Positions 1 to 7,434 of a stretch of DNA of 64,000 bases are shown here, in pieces. The first letter of the stretch is position 1. Each line of letters opens with the position of its first letter. Under the pieces are notes generated by a model. That model was given only the letters and a program-made list of their open reading frames with translations, was not told the DNA's origin and made no database searches. The stretch spans positions 1 to 64,000 of the forward strand of contig JABUMY010000018.1 in NCBI GenBank assembly GCA_013327885.1, read 5' to 3'. The position numbers and the translations under genes are program-made. Source of the stretch: Flavisolibacter longurius. GTDB lineage: Bacteria; Bacteroidota; Bacteroidia; Chitinophagales; Chitinophagaceae.

Positions 1-965
1 GTTTTGTCTCCTGGTTGGATATACTGGATATAAAGCACTGCCTTACTCCTTACATTCTGTTCAAACACTAAGAGAGTATAAAAAGAGTGAGGCTATATCT
101 CGCCAACAGCATACTTTATTTGTTGCTTAGACCCCGGTAGCTCTCACCCTTTTTCACTTTATAACTCAACTTACGCAGCCATTTTTCGTTTTTTCACAGC
201 AAAGTGTATGCTGGGACAGGGTTTCAGCCAAATCTTGTCTAAGTGAGAATTGGCTTATTTTACGTATTTCTCATTCTGTCTATTCTTCAAACCCAATTAG
301 CTTAGACTCCGAACCAGAAAGGCTTTTCACAGATGTCGAGTGCTGAAAGCGTGAATTTGACTGCGTAAGTTGAGTTTATAAGTCAAATCTATTGGTGTAT
401 GCTTTACACGAATAAAAAGAACTATTTCGCTCTAAAAACAAACATAGGAGACCCCGGGAATTTGTTGTTGATGTTTGTTACCCTGGGATCTGCCTACCAT
501 CCCTTCAATTTCGTCCGGCGCTGAAAAGCTTTCCGGATCCCAAATGGTAGTCAACTTTCCAAAAAAAATTTACCCTCACGTTAAACCTCAGCCGTAAAAA
601 CCCATCTATTGCCCCTGACTGCCTTTGTGGTGCCTTTGCACAACAAATCCATCTTCCTACCAAACACCGGCAACGATCCCGGCACATACGAAGCCCCAAA
701 AGAGCCTAAACCAAACCGTTATATGAAAATGATTGGCCGTTACCCAAACAGCAGGGCCCTGGCGCTGTGCTTAAGAGGGGTGTTCTCTTTGCATCCGCTT
801 CCTTACTATTACCTGTATCGAATGCCTTTTGGGCAATGCATGCTGCCTTGCTGGGTAAAAAGACATTTCCTTTTCTCCGCGTGACCTTTGGGAGATTAGG
901 AAAATACCAAATCATTTCACTGCAAAGAAGCCGGGAAACCGGCTTAAATCCTCCTGCCCTGAACA
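1..965. other. Gene-free leading region
   Basis: No open reading frame here has a recognisable product. The short ones overlap each other on both strands and show no signal peptide or domain. The left part is AT-rich and holds the inverted-repeat element at 156-383. A looser partner of its left arm lies further left: an AAAAAGAGTGAGG-like stretch near 77-90 faces CTCTCACCCTTTTT near 141-154. The right part (about 500-960) precedes the GT14 gene and shows no clear TAnnTTTG promoter box. Confidence 0.6.
156..383. repeat. MITE-like element with terminal inverted repeats
   Basis: The ends at 156-178 and 361-383 are inverted copies of one 23-nt sequence. The inner 16 nt (CTGCGTAAGTTGAGTT on the right side) match perfectly, followed by three mismatches and four further matches. 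The enclosed 182 bp has no reading frame. This looks like a non-autonomous transposon or a deletion remnant of an insertion sequence. I see no convincing target-site duplication, and no transposase lies in the window, so the family is unassigned. Confidence 0.5.
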
Positions 966-1946
966 ATGCACATCAACTACATTTTGCTGGCCCACCAGCA
1001 TCCCGCACAGGTAGCCCGCCTCGTAAAGGCACTCACCACCCCCAACACATCCTTTTACATTCACATCGATAAAAAGGTAAACGACGAGCCTTTCCGCCAG
1101 GCACTTGCCGGGCACAGGGCCTGCCACTGGCTCCAATCCCGCCAGCGCTGTACCTGGGGTGACAGCAGTATTGTAAAGGCTTCGCTGGCCGCCCTGCAGG
1201 TAGTTGTTGCTGAAAAAAAAGAAGGCTACTGTGTGCTGCTGAGCGGACAGGACTACCCCCTCCGCTCCAACAACGAGATCGAAGCCTACCTGCAAAAGAG
1301 GGAGGGGACTTGTTTTATCGAGACCTACCCCATGCCACACGAAAGGTGGCCCGACAGCAGGGAAAGGTTATACCATTACAAGTTTGATTTGTCAACCGAA
1401 AAAGGGCACAGCCTACTGATACCTTCTCTCTTCTCCAAAGACTTTTACACCGACTTTGGCAAGCATGCCCGCAATTGCTGGCTTCTTTTGGCCATAAAAA
1501 ATATACTGCCTCTTGTGCTGTTCAAAAAAAGAAAATTCCCTCCTTATTGTAAACCTTATGGCGGCAGCCAGTGGTGGGCTATCCCGGTGGAAATGGCCGC
1601 CGCTATATTGGACTTTCTCCGTCGCCACCCCGGTTACCTGCCTTATTTTAACCATAGCCTCGTTCCCGATGAGACCTTTTTTCACACCATCATCATGCAC
1701 CTATTGAAAGAAAGGGGCCAGCAACCGGCCGATCCGATAACCTATGCCGACTGGGCCCGGAAGGATGTCCCGCTACCGGTGACCTTTACAAGTATTGACT
1801 GTAAGCAACTGCAAGAACTGCCGGAAGGAATCTTCCTCGCCAGGAAGTTTGATGAAACTGTTGATACGGAGATACTCGACTGCATCGACAAACAATTACG
1901 GGTAAGGGGAGAAAAGCTAACGACTGCTGACGAAAGCTTAGGTTGA
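966..1946 (+). CDS. Core-2/I-branching-type glycosyltransferase (GT14 family)
   Basis: The 326-residue product resembles beta-1,6-N-acetylglucosaminyltransferase-type GT14 enzymes, which add a sugar to a surface glycan. The start MHINYILLAHQHP and the following FYIHIDKK strand are the typical nucleotide-sugar end of this family. The central LLSGQDYPLRS and the SQWWAIP and PDETFFHT segments in the second half are its hallmark blocks. There is no signal peptide or membrane segment, so it should act in the cytoplasm. It stands alone; the next gene is convergent. The donor and acceptor cannot be read from the sequence. Confidence 0.85.
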   Translation: MHINYILLAHQHPAQVARLVKALTTPNTSFYIHIDKKVNDEPFRQALAGHRACHWLQSRQRCTWGDSSIVKASLAALQVVVAEKKEGYCVLLSGQDYPLRSNNEIEAYLQKREGTCFIETYPMPHERWPDSRERLYHYKFDLSTEKGHSLLIPSLFSKDFYTDFGKHARNCWLLLAIKNILPLVLFKKRKFPPYCKPYGGSQWWAIPVEMAAAILDFLRRHPGYLPYFNHSLVPDETFFHTIIMHLLKERGQQPADPITYADWARKDVPLPVTFTSIDCKQLQELPEGIFLARKFDETVDTEILDCIDKQLRVRGEKLTTADESLG

Positions 1947-2091
1947 AGTAAAACTGGGTAAACGAAAATACCGGGCTCAAAATTTGCCGGGATACGAGAA
2001 GGGTTTTACAAGTACCCGTTTAGAGAATGGGATGTTAACTACCGGTAACAGCAAGGTATAAATGTAAAAATCTGGTGCGAACCAGTCATCC

Positions 2092-2580
2092 TTACAACAT
2101 CTTCCTGATCTCGGCATCCAGCTTTGCCTTGCTTAGTTCTGTTTCATGAAATTGCCGGTAGCCTTTACGCCGGTTGATGAACAGAGATGCCGGAATGGAC
2201 CCTGACCATGAACTGTCTACCGCCGGTACAAACAGGTCGGCATTCGACTCGTCGAGGAAAACAACGGGTGCAGTGATCTTACGTTTAGCAACAAAGTTTT
2301 TGACCGTTTTTGGAAAGGCTTCTTTCAGGTCAAGGCTCACCAGGATAAGCTTGACGCCTTTTGCCCGGTAGCGGTTGGCCGCTTCCTGGAAATAGGGCAG
2401 CTCGGCAATGCAGGGTTTACAAAAGGTGGCCCAAAAATTCAAGATCGTTGGACCCGAAGCCGTGTCCATCGCTGTTTGCAAGTCCGCCATTTTCCAAACG
2501 GCTATGTCCTGGGTTTGTCCCTTATTGCTTGCCACCGTCATCACCAGCAGCATCACTGCGCTGTAGATTGTCTTCATCAT
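2092..2580 (-). CDS. TlpA-like periplasmic thioredoxin-fold protein
   Basis: The 162-residue protein has an N-terminal signal peptide (hydrophobic AVMLLVMTVA) and a thioredoxin fold. The active-site motif is FWATFCKPC (CKPC) near residue 55, and the cis-Pro region is SIPASLFINRR. TlpA/ResA-like proteins reduce or exchange disulfides on periplasmic or membrane partners, often in cytochrome maturation; the partner here is unknown. Its first 59 bases overlap the 3' end of the trmH-like gene in another frame. The overlap must encode the signal peptide, because no later start would keep one. Confidence 0.85.
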   Translation of the reverse strand: MMKTIYSAVMLLVMTVASNKGQTQDIAVWKMADLQTAMDTASGPTILNFWATFCKPCIAELPYFQEAANRYRAKGVKLILVSLDLKEAFPKTVKNFVAKRKITAPVVFLDESNADLFVPAVDSSWSGSIPASLFINRRKGYRQFHETELSKAKLDAEIRKML

Positions 2581-3157
2581 AATTTCCCCATTGGTTTAGG
2601 AGTGAATTGTAAGCGTCCGCCGAAAGCGATTGCTTTACATACTGGCCGGCCGCCATTTTCTGCCGGTACGCTTCGTACAGTGTCACGGCACAGGCCACGC
2701 TAATGTTCAGCGAACGGATCATACCCACCTGCGGAATGATAAAATTCCCGTCTGCTCTTTGCCGCAAGGCTTCACTCACCCCGCCGTGTTCATTGCCAAA
2801 GACCAGCGCCACGCTGCTCGTCAGGTCCATCTCGTATAAACTTACTGCATCGGTGGACAAATGCGTTGTTAAAAGGCGGCTGTAGTTTTCCCGGATGGCC
2901 GCCACGCAGGCCTCCAGGTCTTCAAACTGGTGCACCGTCACCCACTTGGCTGCACTGCTGCTGCTCCGCGTTCCCCATTTTTTATGGCGGGGGATCTTCG
3001 TGTTCAGCACATAAATTTCCTGTACACCCACCGCATCGCAACTGCGCATCACGGCAGAAACATTGTGCGGGTCAAATACATTTTCAAGAACAACCGTGAG
3101 ATTGCCCTGCCGGTGTGCCAGTACAGATTGGAGCCGTTGCAGCCGTTGCGGAGTCAT
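2522..3157 (-). CDS. trmH: TrmH/SpoU-family RNA 2'-O-methyltransferase
   Basis: The 211-residue SPOUT methyltransferase probably makes 2'-O-methylguanosine at position 18 of tRNA. The family blocks are visible: NVFDPHNVSAVMRSCDAVGV (motif 1), ALVFGNEHGGVSE (motif 2) and GMIRSLNISVACAV (motif 3, the knotted SAM-binding loop). Length fits TrmH. It is the upstream member of a two-gene minus-strand unit, and its last 59 bases also encode the start of the TlpA-like protein. The acidic C-terminal tail lies within this overlap and is unlikely to be catalytic. Confidence 0.88.
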   Translation of the reverse strand: MTPQRLQRLQSVLAHRQGNLTVVLENVFDPHNVSAVMRSCDAVGVQEIYVLNTKIPRHKKWGTRSSSSAAKWVTVHQFEDLEACVAAIRENYSRLLTTHLSTDAVSLYEMDLTSSVALVFGNEHGGVSEALRQRADGNFIIPQVGMIRSLNISVACAVTLYEAYRQKMAAGQYVKQSLSADAYNSLLNQWGNYDEDNLQRSDAAGDDGGKQ

Positions 3158-3254
3158 ACGGGCAAGATAATCAATCGGTCAATGGCGAAGCGCCGGAAAA
3201 AAAGAGAAACAGGAGAGAAAAAACTTTTTCGCGGATCTTTTTAAGAATCATCCT

Positions 3255-3262
3255 TACATTTG
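3255..3262 (+). promoter_or_regulatory. -7 box of tRNA-Pro(GGG)
   Basis: TACATTTG matches the Bacteroidota -7 consensus TAnnTTTG. It lies 12 nt before the first base of the tRNA, a typical distance. A T-rich stretch near 3225-3230 is at about the right place for the -33 element, though it is not an exact TTTG. Confidence 0.7.
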
Positions 3263-3273
3263 CAACCCCGTTT

Positions 3274-3347
3274 CGGGTGGTGGCGCAGCCCGGTAGCGCA
3301 CTTGCATGGGGTGCAAGGGGTCGCTGGTTCGAATCCAGTCCACCCGA
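3274..3347 (+). tRNA. tRNA-Pro (anticodon GGG)
   Basis: A complete 74-nt cloverleaf. The acceptor stem CGGGTGG pairs with CCACCCG. The D arm is GCGC...GCGC. The anticodon stem CTTGC/GCAAG encloses loop ATGGGGT with anticodon GGG, which reads the proline codons CCC and CCU. The T arm is GCTGG-TTCGAAT-CCAGT, with discriminator A. CCA is not encoded. A terminator follows within 10 nt. Confidence 0.95.
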
Positions 3348-3356
3348 CTTAAATTT

Positions 3357-3382
3357 AGGCAGCGAGTAAGCTGCCTTTTTTT
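3357..3382 (+). terminator. Terminator of tRNA-Pro(GGG)
   Basis: AGGCAGC (3357-3363) pairs with GCTGCCT (3370-3376) around a six-base loop and is followed by seven T residues. The GIY-YIG start codon follows immediately at 3383, so that gene has no room for a separate promoter downstream of the terminator. Confidence 0.85.
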
Positions 3383-3658
3383 ATGCCGTATTATACGTAT
3401 ATCCTCCAAAGTGAGAAGACCGCAAAGCTCTACTGCCGGCAAACCGATGATCTCGAACAAAGGCTGCAAAGACACAACGAAGGCAACGTAAAGAGCTCAA
3501 AATATGGCAGGCCCTGGGTAATACATTGTCAGGTTTTATGCATATCACGTTCAGCAGCCATGCAGCTTGAAAGAACGATCAAAGGCAGAGGCATCGCCCG
3601 GTGGCTATCTGAACAATCCAGTTCCTCGGGGGAGCGCTTGGCTGGGGTGTCCCGCTGA
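3383..3658 (+). CDS. Small GIY-YIG nuclease-like protein, probably degenerate
   Basis: The 91-residue protein starts YYTYILQSEKTAKLY, the usual opening of single-domain GIY-YIG proteins (the YVYIL variant of GIY). The second motif, normally YIGQT, reads YCRQT, so the conserved glycine is lost. SRSAAMQLERTIKGRG keeps the later arginine and glutamate region. The C-terminus runs into the tRNA-like sequence and the stop lies in its hairpin loop. The start codon sits directly behind the tRNA terminator with no promoter or ribosome site visible. I infer weak expression at best and loss of nuclease activity. Confidence 0.6.
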   Translation: MPYYTYILQSEKTAKLYCRQTDDLEQRLQRHNEGNVKSSKYGRPWVIHCQVLCISRSAAMQLERTIKGRGIARWLSEQSSSSGERLAGVSR

Positions 3659-3692
3659 GGCGGGACTGGTTCGAATCCAGTCCAGCCGACCA
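3639..3692 (+). other. tRNA-like remnant lacking the D arm
   Basis: TGGCTGG (3639-3645) can pair with CCAGCCG (3682-3688) as an acceptor stem. A normal T arm with loop TTCGAAT follows, then A and CCA. In place of the D and anticodon arms there is a single perfect 7-bp hairpin, GTCCCGC/GCGGGAC with loop TGAG (3649-3666). It cannot be a standard elongator tRNA. It is most simply a partial tRNA copy joined to a hairpin. Confidence 0.5.
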
Positions 3693-3727
3693 AAAAACCT
3701 TCAGTTGATACTGGAGGTTTTTTTATT
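3691..3727 (+). terminator. Rho-independent terminator
   Basis: CCTTCAG pairs with CTGGAGG across the loop TTGATA, flanked by an A run and seven T residues. It closes the GIY-YIG/tRNA-remnant segment. Confidence 0.8.
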
Positions 3728-3833
3728 TCTCAACAAAAAAAGATCACGACTCAAATTTTCCCTTAATTGGTTTTATAATACTTTGCCTATAGATTTTCAG
3801 GAAAAGGGTCTTTACTTTTTCTGCACACGCAAT

Positions 3834-3841
3834 TATATTTG
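3834..3841 (+). promoter_or_regulatory. -7 box of tRNA-Pro(CGG)
   Basis: TATATTTG fits TAnnTTTG and lies 9 nt before the tRNA. A TTTA at about 3811-3814 is correctly spaced to serve as the -33 element. Confidence 0.75.
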
Positions 3842-3850
3842 TCCTCAGTA

Positions 3851-3924
3851 CGGGATGTAGCGCAGCCCGGTAGCGCACGTCGTTCGGGACGACGGGGTCG
3901 CTGGTTCGAATCCAGTCATCCCGA
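3851..3924 (+). tRNA. tRNA-Pro (anticodon CGG)
   Basis: A complete 74-nt cloverleaf. The acceptor CGGGATG pairs with CATCCCG. The D arm is GCGC...GCGC. The anticodon stem CGTCG/CGACG encloses loop TTCGGGA with anticodon CGG, which reads codon CCG. The T arm is GCTGG-TTCGAAT-CCAGT, with discriminator A and no encoded CCA. It is a close relative of the tRNA-Pro(GGG) 577 bp upstream. Confidence 0.95.
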
Positions 3925-3951
3925 CAAAAAGGAAACCCTGGTGGTTTCAAC

Positions 3952-3982
3952 AAAAAGGACAGGCTATTTGCCTGTCCTTTTT
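3952..3982 (+). terminator. Terminator of tRNA-Pro(CGG)
   Basis: GGACAGGC pairs with GCCTGTCC, with five A residues before and a T run after. It is strong and probably works in both directions, including for minus-strand transcripts from the histidine kinase gene. Confidence 0.85.
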
Positions 3983-4132
3983 GTTTTTTAATAGGATACG
4001 ATAGCCGGATATCTCCAATGAAATAGGCCCATCGAATGCAGTAAAGGGTTACTGCAAATGATTTTTTATGAACCAAGAAGATATGTACTAACGATATGGC
4101 AAGTAGTTAAAGCAGGTCACTTAAGTATTCCT

Positions 4133-5590
4133 TTATCCTTCCAGTGGAAAACTTGCTTCCAGCCGGCAACCTTTTCCCGGGGCGCTGTCGATCACCAGGG
4201 TGCCGCCAAGGCTTTCGGCCCGCATGTTCATGTTGGTGATGCCGATGCCGTTGCGTTTTTGGTCGGGGTCAAAGCCTCGGCCGTTATCGCTGATCGCCAA
4301 CCGGAGAAGTTTATCCGTCACCCAAAGGCGAACCGATACCAGGCTGGCACCGGCGTATTTCAGGATGTTGGTGAACTGCTCCTGCAAAATGCGGTAGATG
4401 GCGAGGTGCAGGTCTTCATTTACATCCAGTGTATCTATGGACCCCGTGTCCAGCGTTAATTCAAAGCGCTGCGTGGCGGCAATGGTTTCTGCCAGTTCGT
4501 TCACCGATTCCTGCAGGCGCATATTACCAAGCGTGGGAGCAGAAAGGCGCTTTGATAAGCTGCGGTTTTCATTGATGGCCTGGAGCAGGAGGCCGATCGA
4601 CTTTCGCACCAGCATTTCCCTTTCCTGGTGGTTCGCCAATATCAATTCCTGGTAAAGTTTTACCGAGGTGAGGATCTGGTTGACATTGTCGTGGAGTTCC
4701 CGCCCAATCTCCGCCCGTTCCCTTTCCTGTGCCTGGATGATGGCAGCAGTAGTTTTCTGACGCTGGCGCTGCAGTTCGTGTTCCAGTATCTTTTGCCCGG
4801 TAATGTTTTTCATCACGCCAACCAACCGTACGGCATCACCGTTCTTATCGCGGATAATATTGGTACGATCAAGCGCATGACAATACGGTCCGTTGCAATG
4901 CAGGATCCGGTATTCGCGTTCCCATTCGGTTATTGTAGTATCATGCAGCACCCGGTTGAGCGCCGGCAGGTACTCTTTCCTGTCATCGGGGTGCATCGCC
5001 TCCAGCCATTCGGCTATTTGAAAGGTTTCTGGTCGGTAACCAAAAATATCGAGCAGGGCCTCTCCCCAGATCAATTCATTGGTTTCAATATTCCAGTCGT
5101 AGATAGCATCGGTTTTGGCCGCCAGCCGAAACCGTTCGTTGGCAAGCCGCAGGGCATCGGCACTTTTTTTCTGTTCGGTGATATCACGAAGGAAAATGGA
5201 AAGTCCGGACGGAGACGGATGCGCTGTGGACTGCAGCCAGCGCTGGATGGTGGTATCGTACCGCTCAAACGAAACGGTGATGTTTTCACGTAGTGCCCGA
5301 TGGTAGGCGTCGTAACTGAGTGTTTGCAATAAAAACGGCATGCAGTCCCATAATGTACGACCCAGGCATTCTTCTTTGCTGATTCCCATCAGTCGTTCAA
5401 ACTGCCGGTTCATATAAGTGATTCGCCAGTTTGTGTCAACCGCGTAGAACCCATCAGAAAGACGTTCCAGCATCTCGTTCATTTCCTGCCGCGGACAAGG
5501 GCTGTTCTCACCGTTTCCTTCCGCTAAAGGGAGGTGCTCGCCGGTGGCCGATGCATCGCTCCGTGCTTCAGGGGGTTGCTCTTCTTTCAT
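4133..5590 (-). CDS. Cytoplasmic two-PAS sensor histidine kinase (HisKA_3/NarX-like)
   Basis: The 485-residue kinase has no membrane segment. Two PAS domains lie at about 36-145 and 155-275, the second ending with a PAC-type WEREYRILHCNG...DKNGDAVRLVGV block. A HisKA_3 dimerisation domain follows, with phospho-acceptor His in IGRELHDNVNQ near residue 300. The HATPase domain carries ISDNGRGFDP and NGIGITNMNMRAESLGG. This architecture usually signals to NarL/LuxR-type response regulators. None is adjacent, so it is an orphan and its stimulus is unknown. Confidence 0.88.
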   Translation of the reverse strand: MKEEQPPEARSDASATGEHLPLAEGNGENSPCPRQEMNEMLERLSDGFYAVDTNWRITYMNRQFERLMGISKEECLGRTLWDCMPFLLQTLSYDAYHRALRENITVSFERYDTTIQRWLQSTAHPSPSGLSIFLRDITEQKKSADALRLANERFRLAAKTDAIYDWNIETNELIWGEALLDIFGYRPETFQIAEWLEAMHPDDRKEYLPALNRVLHDTTITEWEREYRILHCNGPYCHALDRTNIIRDKNGDAVRLVGVMKNITGQKILEHELQRQRQKTTAAIIQAQERERAEIGRELHDNVNQILTSVKLYQELILANHQEREMLVRKSIGLLLQAINENRSLSKRLSAPTLGNMRLQESVNELAETIAATQRFELTLDTGSIDTLDVNEDLHLAIYRILQEQFTNILKYAGASLVSVRLWVTDKLLRLAISDNGRGFDPDQKRNGIGITNMNMRAESLGGTLVIDSAPGKGCRLEASFPLEG

Positions 5591-5897
5591 GGTATATACA
5601 AATTAGCAAAAAGGGTGATAAGAAAATCCGTTCTTTTTTTATAAACAAAGTCCCGTTTTGCACTAAGATTTTTAACAGGAAAATCACGCCAGCTTAGGGC
5701 TGTCCAATCAATTTACCAAAGGCAATCTGAGACAATTGAAATTCTTTGCTTTTATCCTTCGGTTCGTTATTTATTTAAAGTAAGTACGAACGTAAATTTT
5801 GTAGGAAGGTTATCTGCTGGTTTCATACAAACCGCATGTTGTTTTCCTACTTGTGGAGTTAATGTCCCTGGAATGGCTACCTGTCAACAATGTCTCC
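5591..5897. other. Intergenic region between recF and the histidine kinase gene
   Basis: This is about 300 bp of AT-rich sequence with no credible reading frame. On the minus strand a GCTAATTTG lies about 9-15 nt before the kinase start; it is one base short of TAnnTTTG and may be its promoter. No clear terminator follows recF. Confidence 0.5.
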
Positions 5898-6983
5898 TTA
5901 CAAAGTGATCAATTGACCTTCCTGCCCGATCCGCTCAAAACCTTCCGCAAGACGCTTGCAGTTGGTATCGGTAATAAAGATTTGCGTTTCGGTATCGCTG
6001 CACACCTGGGCCAACAGGTTGGTGATGCGTTCCTCGTCCAGCTTTTCAAACACATCATCCAGGAGCAGGAGGGGAGAGAAACCTTTTTCCCGTTTAAGAA
6101 TATCCATCTCGGCCAGCTTCAGGGCAAATAACAGGCTTTTGCGTTGCCCCTGCGAGGCAATGCTGCGGAACGTTTGATCTCCCATTTTAAAAAGAAGGTC
6201 ATCGCGGTGAACACCGGCGCTTGTCCGCTGTACCACGGTGTCTTTTTGCCGTGTGATGCGCAGCAGTTCGGCCAGCGAAGCTGTGTGCAGTTCGGAGTCG
6301 TACACCAGCGACATCGGTTCGTCCTGCCCGCTGATCTCGCGGTAACGCCGCTTGGCCAGTGGAAGAAAATCCTGTAGGAAAGCGGCCCGTTTTTGAAACA
6401 CAAGATCACCCTCGCGGGCCAGTTGGCTGTCTAGCACATCCAGCACCGAAAGGTCGCGGCCATACCCATCATGAAGGGAACGCAGAAAAGAATTGCGTTG
6501 CTGCAGGATCTTGGTATAATGAATCAGTGCCTGCAGGTAAAGCGGATCGAGCTGCGAAAGGATGGTGTCGATAAACCGCCGCCTTTCTTCGCTGCCGCCG
6601 ATGATCAGTTCCACATCATCGGGTGCAATGACCACGCAGGGAAAGCGGCCAATGTGTTTCGAAAAACGGCTGTAGGCTTCGTCGTTGAGCGAAAATTCTT
6701 TTTTGCCTGTTTCCCGCAATATGCAAACGGCTTTTTCTTCCTGCCCGTTGAGCTGCAAGTGACCTTCGATACGAAAGCCCTGGCTGCCATGCTTTACATT
6801 GATCGCATCGGTACGACTGAAATAACTTTTGGTAAAACAGAGGTAATGGATCGCATCCAGCAGGTTGGTCTTCCCAGCCCCGTTTCTCCCGCAAATCCCT
6901 ACGATCCGTTTTGTAAACTGGTGCTGTTCAAAATCGTAATTCTTGAACTGGAAGACTGATATGGTGGAGAGAGATAAGGACAA
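5898..6983 (-). CDS. recF: DNA replication and repair protein RecF
   Basis: The 361-residue SMC-like ATPase helps load RecA at gaps through the RecFOR pathway. Walker A is GICGRNGAGKTNLLDAI near residues 28-44. The signature is SQGQRKSLLFALKLAE and Walker B is LLLLDDVFEKLDEER, both in the C-terminal third. Length is normal. The reading frame supports a TTG start, giving MSLSLSTISVFQFKNYDF, which matches the expected short N-terminal strand. A G/T-rich repeat arm overlaps its upstream edge. Confidence 0.93.
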   Translation of the reverse strand: MSLSLSTISVFQFKNYDFEQHQFTKRIVGICGRNGAGKTNLLDAIHYLCFTKSYFSRTDAINVKHGSQGFRIEGHLQLNGQEEKAVCILRETGKKEFSLNDEAYSRFSKHIGRFPCVVIAPDDVELIIGGSEERRRFIDTILSQLDPLYLQALIHYTKILQQRNSFLRSLHDGYGRDLSVLDVLDSQLAREGDLVFQKRAAFLQDFLPLAKRRYREISGQDEPMSLVYDSELHTASLAELLRITRQKDTVVQRTSAGVHRDDLLFKMGDQTFRSIASQGQRKSLLFALKLAEMDILKREKGFSPLLLLDDVFEKLDEERITNLLAQVCSDTETQIFITDTNCKRLAEGFERIGQEGQLITL

Positions 6984-7009
6984 GGTTGAGATTGAGGTTA
7001 AGGTTAAAG
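6982..7009 (+). repeat. G/T-rich left repeat arm beside the four-helix-bundle gene
   Basis: An irregular repeat of AGGTT(A/G)A-like words runs from the recF start codon to the stop of the four-helix-bundle gene. Its imperfect reverse complement is the CCTAAA array at 7403-7430 on the other side of that gene. Confidence 0.5.
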
Positions 7010-7381
7010 TTTGGAAGGTTGGGAAAGGCCTTTGATGATCTTGTTCAATTCTTCTGCCACCTTAAGACATTTTGAATTGACGGATGCTATTTCTTCTTCG
7101 GAATAATAAGCAACCGTAACGCCGGCAAGCAAATGACTTCTCACTTCAAAGCTGCTTCCCCTGGCATAGATGTAGAAATTGATCTTGTCTTTTTGGTGGG
7201 CTCTTCCAAATCCTTCGGCAATGTTCCCGGTAATGCTTACCGCCGCTTCTCTTGTTTGTTCGCGAAGAGAATCATCCTCGGTCCGTGGCAATTTAGCAGT
7301 CAGGGCATACACTTCTTTTACCACTTCGTTTCCCAATTGCCACACAGGCATCTCCGTAAAATCATAATAAGCCATATCCAA
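7004..7381 (-). CDS. Four-helix-bundle protein (S23/bAvd-like)
   Basis: The 125-residue, all-helical product has the family blocks MPVWQLGNEVVKEVYALTAKLP, LREQTREAAVSITGNIAEGFGR and the FYIYARGSSFEVRSHL helix. Relatives are the ORFs inside 23S rRNA intervening sequences and the Avd accessory proteins of diversity-generating retroelements, which bind nucleic acid. Neither a reverse transcriptase nor an rRNA gene is nearby, so this is a stand-alone member of unknown role. It is flanked by a pair of inverted short-period repeats. Confidence 0.85.
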   Translation of the reverse strand: MDMAYYDFTEMPVWQLGNEVVKEVYALTAKLPRTEDDSLREQTREAAVSITGNIAEGFGRAHQKDKINFYIYARGSSFEVRSHLLAGVTVAYYSEEEIASVNSKCLKVAEELNKIIKGLSQPSKL

Positions 7382-7402
7382 AATTTTCTATTTTCTCTTT
7401 TC

Positions 7403-7430
7403 CTAAACCTAAACCTAAACCTAAACCTAT
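7403..7430. repeat. Telomere-like CCTAAA tandem repeat
   Basis: Four full copies of CCTAAA plus CCTA. Read on the minus strand it is (GGTTTA)n with five GG runs, which could form a two-tetrad G-quadruplex. It begins 4 nt beyond the OsmC stop codon in the direction of OsmC transcription and lies about 20 nt upstream of the four-helix-bundle start. Confidence 0.85.
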
Positions 7431-7434
7431 CTCG

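Larger units (their letters stand above)
3324..3690 (+). mobile_element. Candidate tRNA-associated GIY-YIG element bounded by direct repeats
   Basis: The 3' end of tRNA-Pro(GGG) at 3324-3348 is repeated at 3666-3690. The first 19 nt are identical and 24 of 25 match. The 342 bp from one repeat to the next contains the tRNA acceptor 3' strand, a terminator and a GIY-YIG gene. The arrangement resembles an element that integrated at, or was copied with, a tRNA 3' end. No integrase is present. A simple local tRNA duplication followed by decay remains possible. Confidence 0.45.

Noticed and set aside
505-966. Several short frames upstream of the GT14 gene on both strands
   Set aside because: They overlap each other, show no domain or signal peptide and have biased, repetitive composition; not supported as genes.
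3639-3692. A third functional tRNA gene
   Set aside because: There is an acceptor and T arm, but no D arm and no 7-base anticodon loop; it cannot serve as a normal tRNA.
7004-7381. Accessory gene of a diversity-generating retroelement
   Set aside because: The protein is bAvd-like, but there is no reverse transcriptase, template repeat or variable repeat nearby.
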